DNA of 64,000 bases from Coriaria nepalensis (Eukaryota; Streptophyta; Magnoliopsida; Cucurbitales; Coriariaceae). Within the stretch, counting starts at the first letter, position 1. Each line of letters starts with the position of its first letter. The notes under the pieces were generated by a model, which searched no databases, was not told where the DNA came from, and worked only from the letters and a program-made list of their open reading frames with translations. Of the stretch, positions 1-11,417 are shown one piece after another. Location: contig CP114484.1 in assembly GCA_027186245.1 (NCBI GenBank), positions 13,402,001 to 13,466,000 of the forward strand, read 5' to 3'. The position numbers and the translations under genes were made by a program.

Positions 1-100
1 CAAGTTGAGTGAAGTCATAAAGAATTAAAAGAGAAACATTCATATGCATTGCATACAAATACATTCTCGAACCATCAGATTACATAAAATTTCACAAACC

Positions 101-2091
101 TCAGCAGATGCCAAAAACATCTTTGCCAATGCTAGCTTGAAAGAGTATGATAACTTCTTCGTAAGCCCAAAGTCTAGCAAAATTGGTCGATGAGGAGGTT
201 CCTTGCTGATGAGAAAATTCCCTGCAACAAAAAACAGGAGAAAGACAACGAAAAATATAACAATTTACAGGGCCATTGTTAGTTATTGAAACACCAATAG
301 GCATCATAAAAGCAGGTTGTGTCATTTGTAACAACCTGGCTGGCCCACTATGGGCCAGTCAAACCAAGTAAAACCCAACCAAGTGACCCAAAATGCCAAG
401 CAAAGGTAATAATAGACAACCACATAAAAGTCTTTAAGTTCAAGGAACCTATTTCTCTCCTTTCAGAATGGGAAGTCGCATCATTCTTACAGAGAAAAGA
501 GTATGAAATAAAGGGGGAAGATGAAAGGAGAAGAAAACGACTTTACCAGGATGAGGATCACCGTTGAAAAATCCATCAACATAAATTTGGTGAGCATATG
601 CACGAGTGATCTCTTCAATAATCTTTTGTTTATCAATACCAAAAGCTTTTAGCGATGCAGAGTCATTTAAACGAATTCCATCCATGTACTCCAAGATTAG
701 AACTTTCTCTGTTGACTGACATTGGAAACAAAAGAACGCACAATCAGTTAGAATGGTTTCAGTAGTACTTCTCTTAGGTCCACATGGAAATCTACTATGC
801 TAAATGGTTGCAGGTTTGTTAGACTATACATACGACCTCAAACCTCTCTATCCCATGATTATAAATAACACATCCTGCATACTAACTGTAGAGCATATAC
901 TACGTACCTGAATAATTTCTGGTATCAAGACATCCACTCCGGCAAAATTCTTTTTGTCATCAGACTGACTTTTGCTATGAAGATTTCTAGACACTGTTCT
1001 GGTATTCTCTACATAAAGCACGATAAGTGTTAGAATCTTCTTTAATCCCTTTAGAAAAAAATTAAAAAATAATGGGTGTACCAGCTTCAAGATTGAAGTC
1101 CAGTTCTTTAGGAGCTTCTTTGCACCATTCATCAATCATAGGATTAAAATTGTACTGTGGTTCTGCCCATGCTATCCAATCAACAATTGCCTTTGCATTC
1201 TTCAGGTCCTAGAAATCATGTTCCAAAGAAAAAGACATAATATAGTTTCCCCATCTTACTTTGTAAATCCCAACAATAAAAAGGTCAGGAGCGTACAAAA
1301 CCTCCAATATAATCGTCTTGATTCCGTCATGTTGTACTTTAACAACAACCTCCTGCCCATTCAGTAGAGTTGCTCGGTGCACTTGAGCTATCTGCATAAG
1401 TTAAATCTAAGCAATAAACAAGGGTCGTAGAAAAATGAAGACATTAGGAGAACATCATAATTTATGCTGATTATAAGCAAAGTACCTCCTTTTTTTTTAA
1501 TTACAACTAAGGTGAGAAAATCTTACAGATGCTGTTGCCAATGGAGTTTCAACGAAGTCCGAGAACAATTTATCCATTTGTTTCCCCAACTCTTTCTGTA
1601 TAGTATGACAAACCTGAAGAAATATGTATTACTAGTAGGTCACCAACTAAAAGTCTAAAATTAACATTATGAGATTCAAAAAGCCTAAACCTCTTGCAGA
1701 GGACGAGGAGGAAGAGAGTCCTGTAATTGCTTGAGGAGAGATATATATGCGTCAGGTAGTACATCTGCTCGTGTAGATAAATACTGTCCAAGTTTCACCC
1801 ACAAACCTTCCAATTCTATCATCAAACTTAGAACACGCTTTGCATTGCGCCCGTGTGCACTTTCCCATATAGCATCTGATTTAGATTTGCTAGTCCATTT
1901 CTCCCTCAGCTGTAAAACCTTCAGATATATCCCAAAATGTCAGGTCATACAGTTTCATTGCAGAGAAAGCAATCGAACAGTAAGCACCAAAAGGGGGGAG
2001 GGGGGGAGAAACTCACCTTATAATCGAAGTATATTAATAAAGCCATGGCAAATACTTGCATGCGTCTGCTTAAGATGCTTCCCCATGCCAT
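101..2091 (-). CDS. ABC1/ADCK-type atypical kinase (AT5G24810-like), 5' half; 3' part outside window
   Basis: Coding exons read by eye on the minus strand: 2091-2017, 1909-1691, 1613-1527, 1391-1303, about 1207-1085, about 1012-908, about 720-554 and about 224-101, with GT-AG junctions. The start M-A-W-G-S-I follows a 5'UTR intron acceptor near 2138. The protein shows the ABC1 KxGQ motif (WVKLGQYLSTR), the VVVKVQHDGI strand, the catalytic-loop DGFFNGDPHPG motif and the metal-binding LLDFG, in the family's order. The sequence closely follows the Arabidopsis protein that joins an ABC1 kinase-like domain to a C-terminal beta-lactamase-like domain; that second domain would lie left of base 1 and is not seen. 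ABC1/ADCK proteins are atypical ATP-binding kinases, often organellar and linked to isoprenoid-quinone metabolism; the exact substrate is unknown. No disabling change was seen in the part present. The last exon ends in a donor near base 100, so the gene certainly continues off the edge. Confidence 0.9.
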
Positions 2092-2942
2092 GAGATGATA
2101 AGAGAAAACTTTGGAGGCAAGAGCTGCTTAAATATTCTGAAAGTTTGAAAAGAAATTTATGGACCAAATAATCATCATAAGCATCAAGCTACCAACTACC
2201 AAGAATGCAGAAGAAAGATGCACACAATCATCCAAGGAATACCTAAATTCATAAAAATCACAAGAAGATCAAAGGAAGAAGCATGCATGGTGTGATGTGC
2301 GTATTCAATGCGAGAATCTTCATTACCAATGAAAACAAATTTCTACAGAAGCATCTGTAATTAAACTCATCAGCTTCACATTAGAATGCAGACGAGCTTT
2401 TAAAAACGAAATTTCGATTCCAATCTACAGTTCCTACCATCAAGGATCAAATCGCAATGCAAAAATTACGAAATTCGCGATTTATTCAATCAAAATAATT
2501 AAATAAACACGATAATCTCCACCATTTTAGAAGCGGAAGCAACTTACTACCTGAATTAAGGAGGGATGAGATTTCTCCAACAGATCGGATTTTTCCCGGG
2601 AAATCTCCTGCTCTGATCTTCCTCTCGCACTCTTTACGGTTGAACGTTGAAACTAAAATCTTGGAAGTCGGAATTGTCAAGACTCTTGACAAATATTCGG
2701 AATGAACGGGAACCTAGCCTCTTTTTTCTTTCGACCAATGAGAAGCTTCCACGCCTTGAACGTGCTGTAAGACTGCCACGCGTCGAGCTCGTGTGATACC
2801 GTGATCCGTGAGCTATCATCACAAAATTTCTAATTTAGTTTTTCTTTTTTTTTTTGGAGCAAAAAATAATAATCTGCGACACGAAAAGTTTTATATAATA
2901 AAATCATTCAGTGTTTTTTGACTCTTTCTCTGTCTCTCTCTA
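2092..2942. promoter_or_regulatory. Divergent intergenic/5'UTR region between the ABC1 gene and the coiled-coil gene stub
   Basis: On the minus strand, a likely 5'UTR exon (about 2700-2552) ends in a GT donor and is spliced to an acceptor near 2138, just before the ABC1 start codon. The remaining 240 bases or so up to 2942 separate two head-to-head genes and would contain both promoters. No clear TATA box is seen for either gene. A CT-rich stretch (about 2920-2942) precedes the plus-strand ATG. Confidence 0.5.
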
Positions 2943-3611
2943 ATGGAGTATCGGTGCTGGAATTTGTCGTCCATGGCGGTGTCGAATTTTGCGATTGTAA
3001 CTATTTTTATTGCCCTAATTTTCTCGCACAGTTGCTGTAGGGCTGATGCGTCGGTTGAGAGGGAAGGGGAAGATTTTGTTGAAGTTATTAGATCGGATGG
3101 ATTGGATGGATTCTTCCTCTCTGAAACTCGAAGTGCATTAACTTCTGTATAAGATCCAGAAGCTCGGTCAGTTCTTCCTCTTTGCTGCCCAAGTTTTTGT
3201 TTTTGGTTTCTCCTTTCCAAAAAAAGTTTTGGTTTTCAGTTTTGTACTAAGTGGCTGTTTGGTCGCCGAGAAAGCTTTAGAAAAAAGGGGTGAATTGTGA
3301 TTTCCTTGAAGGGCTAGCCTGCAGAATTCCCGGGAATCTTCATTCTCCGACTTTTTTCTTTTCTTTTGCAGTAGGTTACTTGGTCCTGTTTCATTACATG
3401 TGAACAGTATGATACTTTCAGAAGGTTTTCTGGCTTTCTTCGCCTTTCTAACTGATAGAATTTTGTTTGGTAATGGTGAAGAATCCCAAGTTGATGAGAA
3501 AACTCAGGAGTTGAAGAGGAAGGATGAGGTAATAGCTCAGAAGGAGAAAGACATTCAAGACAAGGCAGTTGGCATTTCCTACTTGGAGAGTGAGGTATCA
3601 TCTTCTCAGGT
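2943..3611 (+). pseudogene. 5' fragment of an AT2G24420-like ('DNA repair ATPase-related') coiled-coil protein gene
   Basis: Exon 1 begins at 2943 (or at the internal Met at 2973). It gives a hydrophobic signal-like N-terminus (AIVTIFIALIFSHSCCRADA) followed by an acidic segment ending near VIRSDGLDG. Exon 2 (about 3470-3609) encodes a charged heptad-type segment, ESQVDEKTQELKRKDEVIAQ, ending in SSSQ at a good CAG|GTGTGC donor. This order, secretory leader then 'DEKTQELKRKDE' coiled coil, is that of the plant AT2G24420/AT4G31340 family. These are much longer proteins with C-terminal membrane segments; their function is not settled. Here nothing of the remaining several hundred residues follows: sequence after about 3700 is AT-rich and then retroelement. 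The gene was probably truncated by that insertion or an associated deletion. It may still be transcribed as a short stub. Confidence 0.65.
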
Positions 3612-3749
3612 GTGCAGCAGGGAATGTCCGTGCTCATTTTTTGTTGATCTATTTAGGAGCAAAACCGGTTTGGCTTTAACGTTTCATTGTAAATCAGAGT
3701 AAGGGGAAACGGGTAATGAAGATAGAATTATCTAAATTATTCTAAATAC

Positions 3750-4423
3750 ATGTAAGGATCATGGCCAAGTTCGGATCAGATCAAGGTACTCTTCATCTTT
3801 TCATTGGTTGAATGCTCAACTAGTATGTATATAGAGTTAGTAAAAGAAGAAAAAGGGAAATACAAGAAATAGTAAGATAAAAACATGTAATAACTATTAC
3901 GAAGAATATTGGTTTTAAGATTACTAAATATTATATATTTACATTTATATTATTTTGTGAGTTATTTTTGTACTTGCTGAGTGAAAGCTCATATCTTACG
4001 TTTCATGTTGTAAGCACTAAGTGTAAGTAACCGATCTAATTACTCTAACAAATTTACTGAGATGGTGCGATGTATGCGGAAGAGGTATTGGTATCGGGAC
4101 TATGCTATGCTGTAAACTTCCGTTTAAAATCGTAAATAATGATAGTTATAAATATTTTGGTGTATTGTAAGTACTCTATTTTGATAACCTTCTTATAAAT
4201 ATTTTGTAAACTCCTAGGGGACATATGCACATTTAGTAGTAGCACAATAACAAATTTCATTTTTCTGTATGATAGATTTTGCTAGTAATCAATAAATCCT
4301 TTTAACGAAGAAAGTTTTAAAAAGCTACTTCACAATTAAGACCTTAGTGGAAAAAAATATATACTATGATTTTACGAGAAAAAGTTTAGTAAAGTAACGG
4401 TCCGAACAACGTGGGTCGTTACA
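3750..4423 (+). repeat. Probable 5' LTR of a decayed Ty3/gypsy element
   Basis: The right edge is well supported: ...CGTTACA ends two bases before TGGTATCAGAGC at 4426-4437, the plant initiator-tRNA-Met primer-binding site. The left edge at a TGTAAGG near 3750 is a guess, because no 3' LTR partner was found to align with it. The stretch is AT-rich with no gene. Confidence 0.5.
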
Positions 4424-7400
4424 GTTGGTATCAGAGCTAAGTCATGTTACTCTCTTTTTTCAACATCGCATCAACTCTGTAAGTAAGTATGTGCTTTATT
4501 TTTGTACTTATGTATTAACTTGAGTCAGTTATAGAATAATAAAAGTTGAAAATAGGGATCCTCCACCCCTTGACATTTACATAGATCGACAGTATCCGTA
4601 TTTCGAGAGTTTGAGACTGGCCTATATAGTAGTAGCATTTAAGGCTGCAAGGCCACAAGTGTATCGCGGTATGGGAGGTAGAGAAGGGTTAAAACGCTGG
4701 TTATTTGAGTTAAAGACTATTTTTATGGGATCAAACTATAGTAAGGAAATGTGGTCAGTGTTAGCCATCTGGCAGCTATATGGGGAGGCGATGGACTGGT
4801 GAAAGAGTTATAGTGTGATTCGTGGCATTACCCATCAGAAGAATTTTGTATTGATATTAGGCTTAGGTTCGTGGAATTGATGAAAGTGGACTTAGATGAA
4901 GATCTTGAAGAAGATTTGTAAGAAGATCCAGAAGAAAACTCGGAGGAAGCTCCAGAAGAGGATCCCCGATAGGATCGCGACGAAGATTAGCGAATGTGAT
5001 CAATGAACTCACATATTTTGGTTGTGATGTGTATAGGTTAGGGTTAGAAATTGTTGTCTGACATGATCGTGATATGATGTTTTGCTTGTGGTTGCATGGT
5101 CTTTTATGAATCATTACTTTTGTGTATGGAAATATCATGGTGTGAACTGCTATGTATATATATGTATATATTTATACATATTTTGGAGTATGTTAACTTA
5201 TGAAATTATTGTTATCTTTCCTTTATAAACAATAGGGTTGTGAATTATAAGACAATTAAAGGTGACTAGAGCTTAAGAGTTATGGAAAATTAGTCTAACT
5301 CGAGTCCTGAAGAACAAAATAGAGAAGCAGATTTGGTGGCACTGATTTCTAATCTTCAATAACGCCTGGAAGCACAAGGCGTGGAAATCCAGAATTTACA
5401 AAGATAAATGACACGACAACACCCTAGTGAAGGAGGTATTCTGATGAGAGGACAGGAGTCAGAGTTACTACAAGTGAATGTACAACCTTGAGGACATGCT
5501 CGTGCTAATCAAAAGATGTAAAAGATTCGACAAGAGCCACTCTATGAGCGTTTCTACCGTATGAAACTCGCAAAGTTCGAGGGCTCAACAGATTTATTAG
5601 TAGCTAAGGAGTGGTTGTACTTCTTTCAAATTGTTTTGAATTTCATGGACCTTATTAAGAGAGAGAAGATCATGTGTGTAACCTACATGTTCAAGAAGGA
5701 TGTTTGTTATTGGTAGCAGATAGTTAAATGAGGCGTGATGCGGTAGAAATGACATTTATAATAGGGACGCTATGGTAGCTTAACAGACAGAGTTTAATAA
5801 CCTCAAACAAAGGATTAAATCGATGACAGAAGCAGTTCATAAATTTGATCAACTAACACGACTATGCCCTTTCTTAGTACCCATAGAGATGGAAAGGGTG
5901 AGGAGAATGATATATATATTTAGCCCAAAACTAGTCGTTATCATTGCTAGCATTGATAATCCTCTAACTACCATAGCAGAATGTGTCGGAAGATCTCTTC
6001 GGGTAGAGTATCGCTTGGCTCGGGCTAAGGAGGAAATAAATAAGTTATGTAAGGTACGAAATAACTCTTAGAGACAATTCAAATAGAGAAATGATAATTT
6101 CCATAAGGGTTAAGGATTTCAGATCCAATAATCAATCGATCAAGCTAAGGTGTATGCGAGCAATAAAAGGAAAAGAAATTTTGGCCATCAACAGTAGCAA
6201 AAATGGAATGTAAACATGATGGATAGTAGCACTTTTCCAAATCATCCAAAATGTGGAAGGAAACACCTAGGAGAATGTAGACTGGATTCTAATGTTTGTT
6301 ATAACTGTGGGAAGGAAGGCCATTATTCTTGTGACTGCCACAATCGAGCAAATCATGACTGCCACAATCAACGTGATGCAACCCTATATTGAAGGCCCTA
6401 CAATCAATTAGTGTAGATTAGCAGCACCAGCGACGAATGCTTGGATATTTACATTCTCAAAAAATGATGTGGAAGCTAAAACATATGGGGCACGGTGACA
6501 GGTTAATTTTTTTTCACTAATTTAAATATTTATGTGTTGTTTGATTCGTGTTCAACCAATTCCTTTGAATCACATACTTTTACTAGTAAACATGATAGCG
6601 ACAAGGATAGATTGGGCCAAACCTTTATGACCACCATTCCCCCTATGGAAGTCTTGCTATCTAGTTTCTAGTTTTGGACAATACTAGTTCTCATTTCTGG
6701 AAAAGAACTATATGCAGACCTTGTTATCATCAACATACACGATTACGATGTTATCATAGGAATTGATTTCCTGGGAAAATATAATTCATCTATTAGATGT
6801 AGAGATTAAAGAGTCACGTTTAATCTAAATGGTGAAGAAGGATTTGAGTACGAAGGAGACTCTAGAAGGCAACCTAAAATGATGATCTCAGCAATGAGAG
6901 TGAAAATATTGCTAGATTGTGGTTGTGAAGGTTACCTAGCCAGTGCCGTGCATCAAACGATAGAAATGAAGATTGGTCCAGAAGATGTATTAGTGGTAAG
7001 AAAATTTGTTGAAGTATTTCAGGAGGAACTACCCAATTCACAACTTGGAATTAGAAATGGTTGTGTTTGCCTTTAAAATGTGGCAACACTATCTCTACAG
7101 GCCCTGATATAAAATATTTATGGATCATGAGAGTCTCAAGTACATTTTTACCCAAAAGAAACTCAATATGAGAAAAAGGAGATGGTTAGAATTGGTAAAA
7201 AATTATGATTGTGAGATTCTCTATCACCCTAGAAAAGTAAACAAAGTTACTGATGCTTTAAGTTGGAATATCCCGACAATATTTATGACAATTAATACCT
7301 TGTCTCAACTACTGCAAAATGAAATTCATGAGTTAAGTTTGGAAATAGTTATAGGAGAAATGTCGACATTAACCCTACAACCGACCATTTTCGATGGGAT

Positions 7401-8320
7401 GAAGAATTCTCAAGTAGTTGATCCAAACTTATGGAGATTTCAAGAAGTCAAAGAAGGGAAAAATCGGGAGTTTAGTCTCTTTCCTAACAAGATCCTTAAC
7501 CTTAAGGGGAGATTGTGCATTCCAAATGAGGTGTTAGATTCTTTCGCAAGCATATGAAATTACATATTCTATGCACTTGAGAACAACAAAGATGTACAAG
7601 GAGTTGAAGGGGCACTTCTGGTGTACTTAAATGAAGAAAGACATTGCTGAATTTGTAGAAAAGTATCTGATATGTCAGCGAGTTAAGACCGAACATCAAT
7701 ATCTAGTATGAGAGTTGTAAATAATTGAGATTCCAGAATGGAAAAAGAAGAAAATCAGATTTCGTTGTAAGGCTTCCTAAAACGATTAAGGACACGATGC
7801 AATCTGGGTAATTGTTGATAGATTAATCAAATCAGCACACTTTTTACCATTACGAAACACGTATTCACTAGAGCAATTGGTAAAGCTGTATGTGAATGAA
7901 ATTGTTCTACTACATGGAGTGCTTTTATCGATAATTTCAAACCGTGATAGTAGATATACTTCCATTTTTTTGGAATGGCGTCCAACAAACAATGGAAATA
8001 AAGCTTAAGTTTAGCACAACTTTTCACCCTCAAACGGACTGTCAGTCAGAGAGGACTATCCAAACGTTGAAGATATATTGCGAGCTTGTATCCTAAATTT
8101 TAAGGGCGCATGAAATAAGTATACACCACTAGTAAAATTCTCTTATAACAATAGTTATCAAGCATATATCAAAATTGCGCTATATGAAGTTTTGTATAGA
8201 AGAAAGTGTAGATCTCTAGTCCACTAGTATGAAATTGGAGTAAAGAGGCTAATGAACTCGGACTTCATTGAAGCTACCATTGAAGCAGTCAAGAAGATAA
8301 AAAAGAGAATATAAATTAGA
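4424..8320 (+). mobile_element. Decayed Ty3/gypsy retrotransposon internal region (gag, protease, RNase H, integrase; RT deleted)
   Basis: Pieces appear in normal order but in shifting frames with many stops. A tRNA-iMet primer site lies at 4426. Gag capsid-like sequence is at about 5540-6070 (MKLAKFEGSTD, later LTRLCPFLVP). A zinc knuckle CYNCGKEGHYSCDC is at about 6300. Retropepsin-like sequence runs about 6530-6830 (DVIIGIDFLGKY near its end). RNase H is at 7120-7270 (DHESLKYIFTQKKLNMRKRR, YHPRKVNKVTDALS). Integrase zinc-binding and core remnants lie at about 7560-8050. The reverse transcriptase that should sit between protease and RNase H is missing: sequence jumps from the start of pol (VEVFQEELP, about 7005) to RNase H within 100 bases. 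The RNase H wording suggests a chromovirus of the Tekay/Del type. No intact ORF remains, so it is non-autonomous. Confidence 0.85.
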
Positions 8321-8329
8321 CTATTCTCT

Positions 8330-9325
8330 TTTTACACTTCATAAGGATGGCCATACTACCATCCTTCTTGTCTATGTAGATGATATAGTTCTCACCGGTG
8401 ATGATCAACATATGCTTGATGGAGTCAAGTTTTTTCTTCATTGAAAATTTCAAATAAAAAACTTAGACACTCTCAAGTATTTTTTTTGGAATAGAGGTTG
8501 CAATGTCTGCTCGGGGAATTTGTTTGAGTCAGAGGAAATATGCCCTTTATCTAATATCACATGCTGGTTTGGGAGTTGTGAAACCAGTTTCAACTCCCAT
8601 GGAGCAGAACCTCAAGTTCACTTCTTCTAAGTATGATATCCTTATTGTTCAAAACTCAGATGATGCTCTGCTTCTTGATCAGAGCTCTTTTAAGAGGTTA
8701 GTTGGTCGTTTGATTTACCTTATAATGACTATACCAGATATCACCTATGTTGTGAATATCTTGAGCCAACACATGCATTCTCCCAAGTCATCTCATATTC
8801 ATGCTGCTCATAGAGTAGTTCTACACTACTTGAAGAATGCTCCTGGTCTGGGAATTCTCTTATCTTCAAAACAGACCTTCTTCTCATAGCTTTCATTAAT
8901 TCTGATTGAGCTGCTTGTCCAATGAGCAAAAGATCACACATTAGTTTATGCATTTCATCAAGTGATTCTCTCATTTTATGGAAGTCCAAGAAATATACTA
9001 CAATTTCCAGATCCTCGGCCGAATCTAAGTATAGAGTCATGGCTGCTACCTCTTGTGAATTGATTTGGCTTGCTTCTCTTTTTAAGGATCTCGGATTTCA
9101 GGTTCCCACTCCCATTGTTTTGTACTGTGATAATTAATAAGGCAGTCATTCACATTTCTAATAATCGTATATTTTATGAGAAGACTAAATATATAGAGAT
9201 TAACCGCCGTTTGATTAGAGATCTAGTTCAATTCGATTTTATCATCACAGCTCATCTTCCCACTGCTGACCAACCTGCTGTCCAAACTTCATGTTTTGGA
9301 CTTGTCCAAACCAATCGAAAGCCAT
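8330..9325 (+). mobile_element. Ty1/copia pol 3' remnant (reverse transcriptase end plus RNase H)
   Basis: Directly after the gypsy remnant the sequence encodes copia reverse transcriptase around its YVDD box (LLVYVDDIVLTGDD, about 8365-8405). It continues through the typical KPVSTPME and RRLVGRLIYL-like sections, then RNase H (ISRSSAESKYRVMA, about 9005-9045; final section to about 9325). Frameshifts and stops interrupt it in at least four places. The order of retroelement classes (gypsy integrase running straight into copia RT) points to nested insertion followed by deletion. Confidence 0.85.
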
Positions 9326-9737
9326 AAATATTTCAGCCCATAAAGCATAGAACATGGGGTATATAGCTAACGACCCAGCTTTTCTTTACAGAGCTTATGT
9401 CAAAGCTAGGCTAGGCCCATTAGCAGGCCCAAAGTAAGCGCATGTAATGACTGGTCGGATCAATCAAACCACGTGAAAACGGCATATTACGTAACAAGCC
9501 GATGATTAGTCTTTGATTAACTAACTTTACTTCTTTCATTGACTATACAATTTCGGTGGTAGTAGGTTTACTTTTACTGTAATGAAATTGGATTAAGAGA
9601 TTAAGCTCAATTACTTATTGATCAGAATCAGAACATTTGGTAGAATAATGGCTCTCATAGCAGACAGTACCCTTCACAGCAAACTGTAACTTGTTGTGGT
9701 TCTTATTTCTTACAACTAACTCAGATTTGCATATTAT
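9326..9737. other. Spacer: 3' flank of the minus-strand P450, including an empty insertion site
   Basis: No gene is seen. From about 9480 the reverse complement matches the sequence downstream of the plus-strand P450s, interrupted there by a retroposed insert. The match continues at 25,384-25,540 (shared words around TTCATTACAG and CCACCGAAATTGTATAGTC). The undisturbed target site of that insert lies at 9603-9614. Confidence 0.7.
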
Positions 9738-9738
9738 A

Positions 9739-11417
9739 TTAATCATATAGATGAGAAGATAAGCGTGGTGTAATGACAACTTGAAGAGGAGTAGCTTTAG
9801 CATTTGTTAAACCAAAATTCTCCGACATGTCGATCGGGTCATTTGACGGATTCATTACGTCAAACGCTTGAAGAAACAAAGCTAGAGTCAAGCTCACTGC
9901 CTGAAGAGAGAACGATATCCCAGGGCAAATCCTTCTACCGCTTCCAAATGGTATCAACCCGTAATGTTTACCCCTTACGTCAATATCCTTGCAGCTGGTC
10001 AAAAACCTCTCGGGTTTGAAATCCAACGGGTCCTCCCATATTCGTGGGTCGGTTTGGATCTTCCACAGATTAGTTATCAGTCGGGTACCTTTGCGGACGT
10101 GGTATCCTCCTATAGAACAATCCTCAGTAACTACACGTGGACCTGATAATGGTGCAGGTGGATATAAACGAAAAGTCTCTTTAATGATTGCTTGTATATA
10201 GACCAACGTGCCAATGTCTGACTCGTCTACTAGTCTTCCCCTGCCAACTTGAACATCAAGCTCTTCTTGTGCCATTTTCAGCGTTTCGGGATTGTTTAGC
10301 AATAAAGACATCGCCCATGTTAATGTCACTGTGCTTGTATCACTGCCTCCTAATATCATAGCCTGCGTTTCCAATCAAAACTTCCGTTTAGAATAATCCA
10401 ATCAAACTTCCGTTTAGAATAATTCAGAGTTTTATGAAAACTAAAATGAGCACGTGCCAAACAAGTAGCTTTGATAACTGTATCGGCATCGAAACCGGCG
10501 ACGTTTTGGCCGTCAAGTGTAGAGAGCATAACGTAGATGAAGTCCTCATCACCTTTCGCCTCACCTGAATCTCTCTTTCGCTTATGCTCTTCCAACCATT
10601 CCTCAAGAATCTGATCCAATTCTTTTGCAATTTTCTTCATTTCCTTCTCATAACCGCCTATATCCAACCACCCAAGAAAAGGTATACAATCCGACACGAC
10701 AAACTTCCCCATTAAGTGCATGAAATCATTCAGCGCCTTCTGTCTCCGCCTTGCTTTTCCTTCCTCCTCCGCCGTGGTGGCACAGAAGTACCTCTCCCCA
10801 GCGACCGCTTTAATAATCACGTTATAAGCCACCTCTCCAAACCACTTATCCAAATGAATTAAAATCCGGCCGTCTAAACCCTCTTTTTCAGCAGTCCAAA
10901 GTTTATATAGTCTTCTTACCGAGGTTCTAACTTCATAGATTCTTGAATCTTTAAGTCGATCCACCCGGTGGTTGGAGAGTAGCTGTAAGGTAACGAGTTT
11001 CCGCATCTCGCGCCAAAATGGCCCGTACTCAGCAAACCCAAAAAAGGCGTGGTTATAACCCATGTGCTTCATGCCCACAAGTCTTGGACGTGAGGAAACA
11101 GCCAGATCGTTTGTGGAGAAGCATTCTTTCGCCATCTCCCAACTGCTGACCACTACAGTGCTCATGAGGCCCAATCTTATGGTGAATATTGGGCCGTATT
11201 CGTCTGCCATGGCACCTAAAACTGCACGGGGAGTCTGAGACCGTCCGAGTAAGGGCAGGTGGCCTAGTATAGGCCATCCTCCAGAAGCTTCTGGAGCTGT
11301 TTTGCAACTCTTAGTAGCAATAGTACCAACCCTTATTAGGAAATAATAAGAAAGGATAGAGAGTAGTACTAGAGCTACAAGTGATATGCCGAAGAAGAAG
11401 AAGAAGAAGAAAGCCAT
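9739..11417 (-). CDS. CYP82-family cytochrome P450 (copy 1), apparently intact, GC-AG intron
   Basis: Exon 1 is 11417-10458 (320 codons) and exon 2 is 10362-9739 (207 codons plus TAA), giving a 527-residue class II P450 as expected for CYP82. Order of features: N-terminal ER anchor (MAFFFFFFFGISLVALVLLS); proline hinge near GGWPILGHLPLLG; I-helix LGGSDTSTVTLTW; K-helix KETFRLYPP (ExxR); FKPERF; heme-binding FGSGRRICPG. CYP82 enzymes are ER monooxygenases acting on coumarins, flavones, terpenoids or alkaloids; the substrate here cannot be told. The intron sits at the usual family position after ATCL, but its donor reads GC (TTG|GCACGT) where the sister copy has GT. The 328 bases at the gene's 3' end are identical to copy 3. 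The gene lies head-to-head with copy 2, whose 5' flank it shares. Confidence 0.88.

Noticed and set aside
11053..11307. 84-codon minus-strand frame overlapping P450 copy 1 (also at 14,614)
   Set aside because: It is an alternative frame of the conserved exon 1, duplicated with it.
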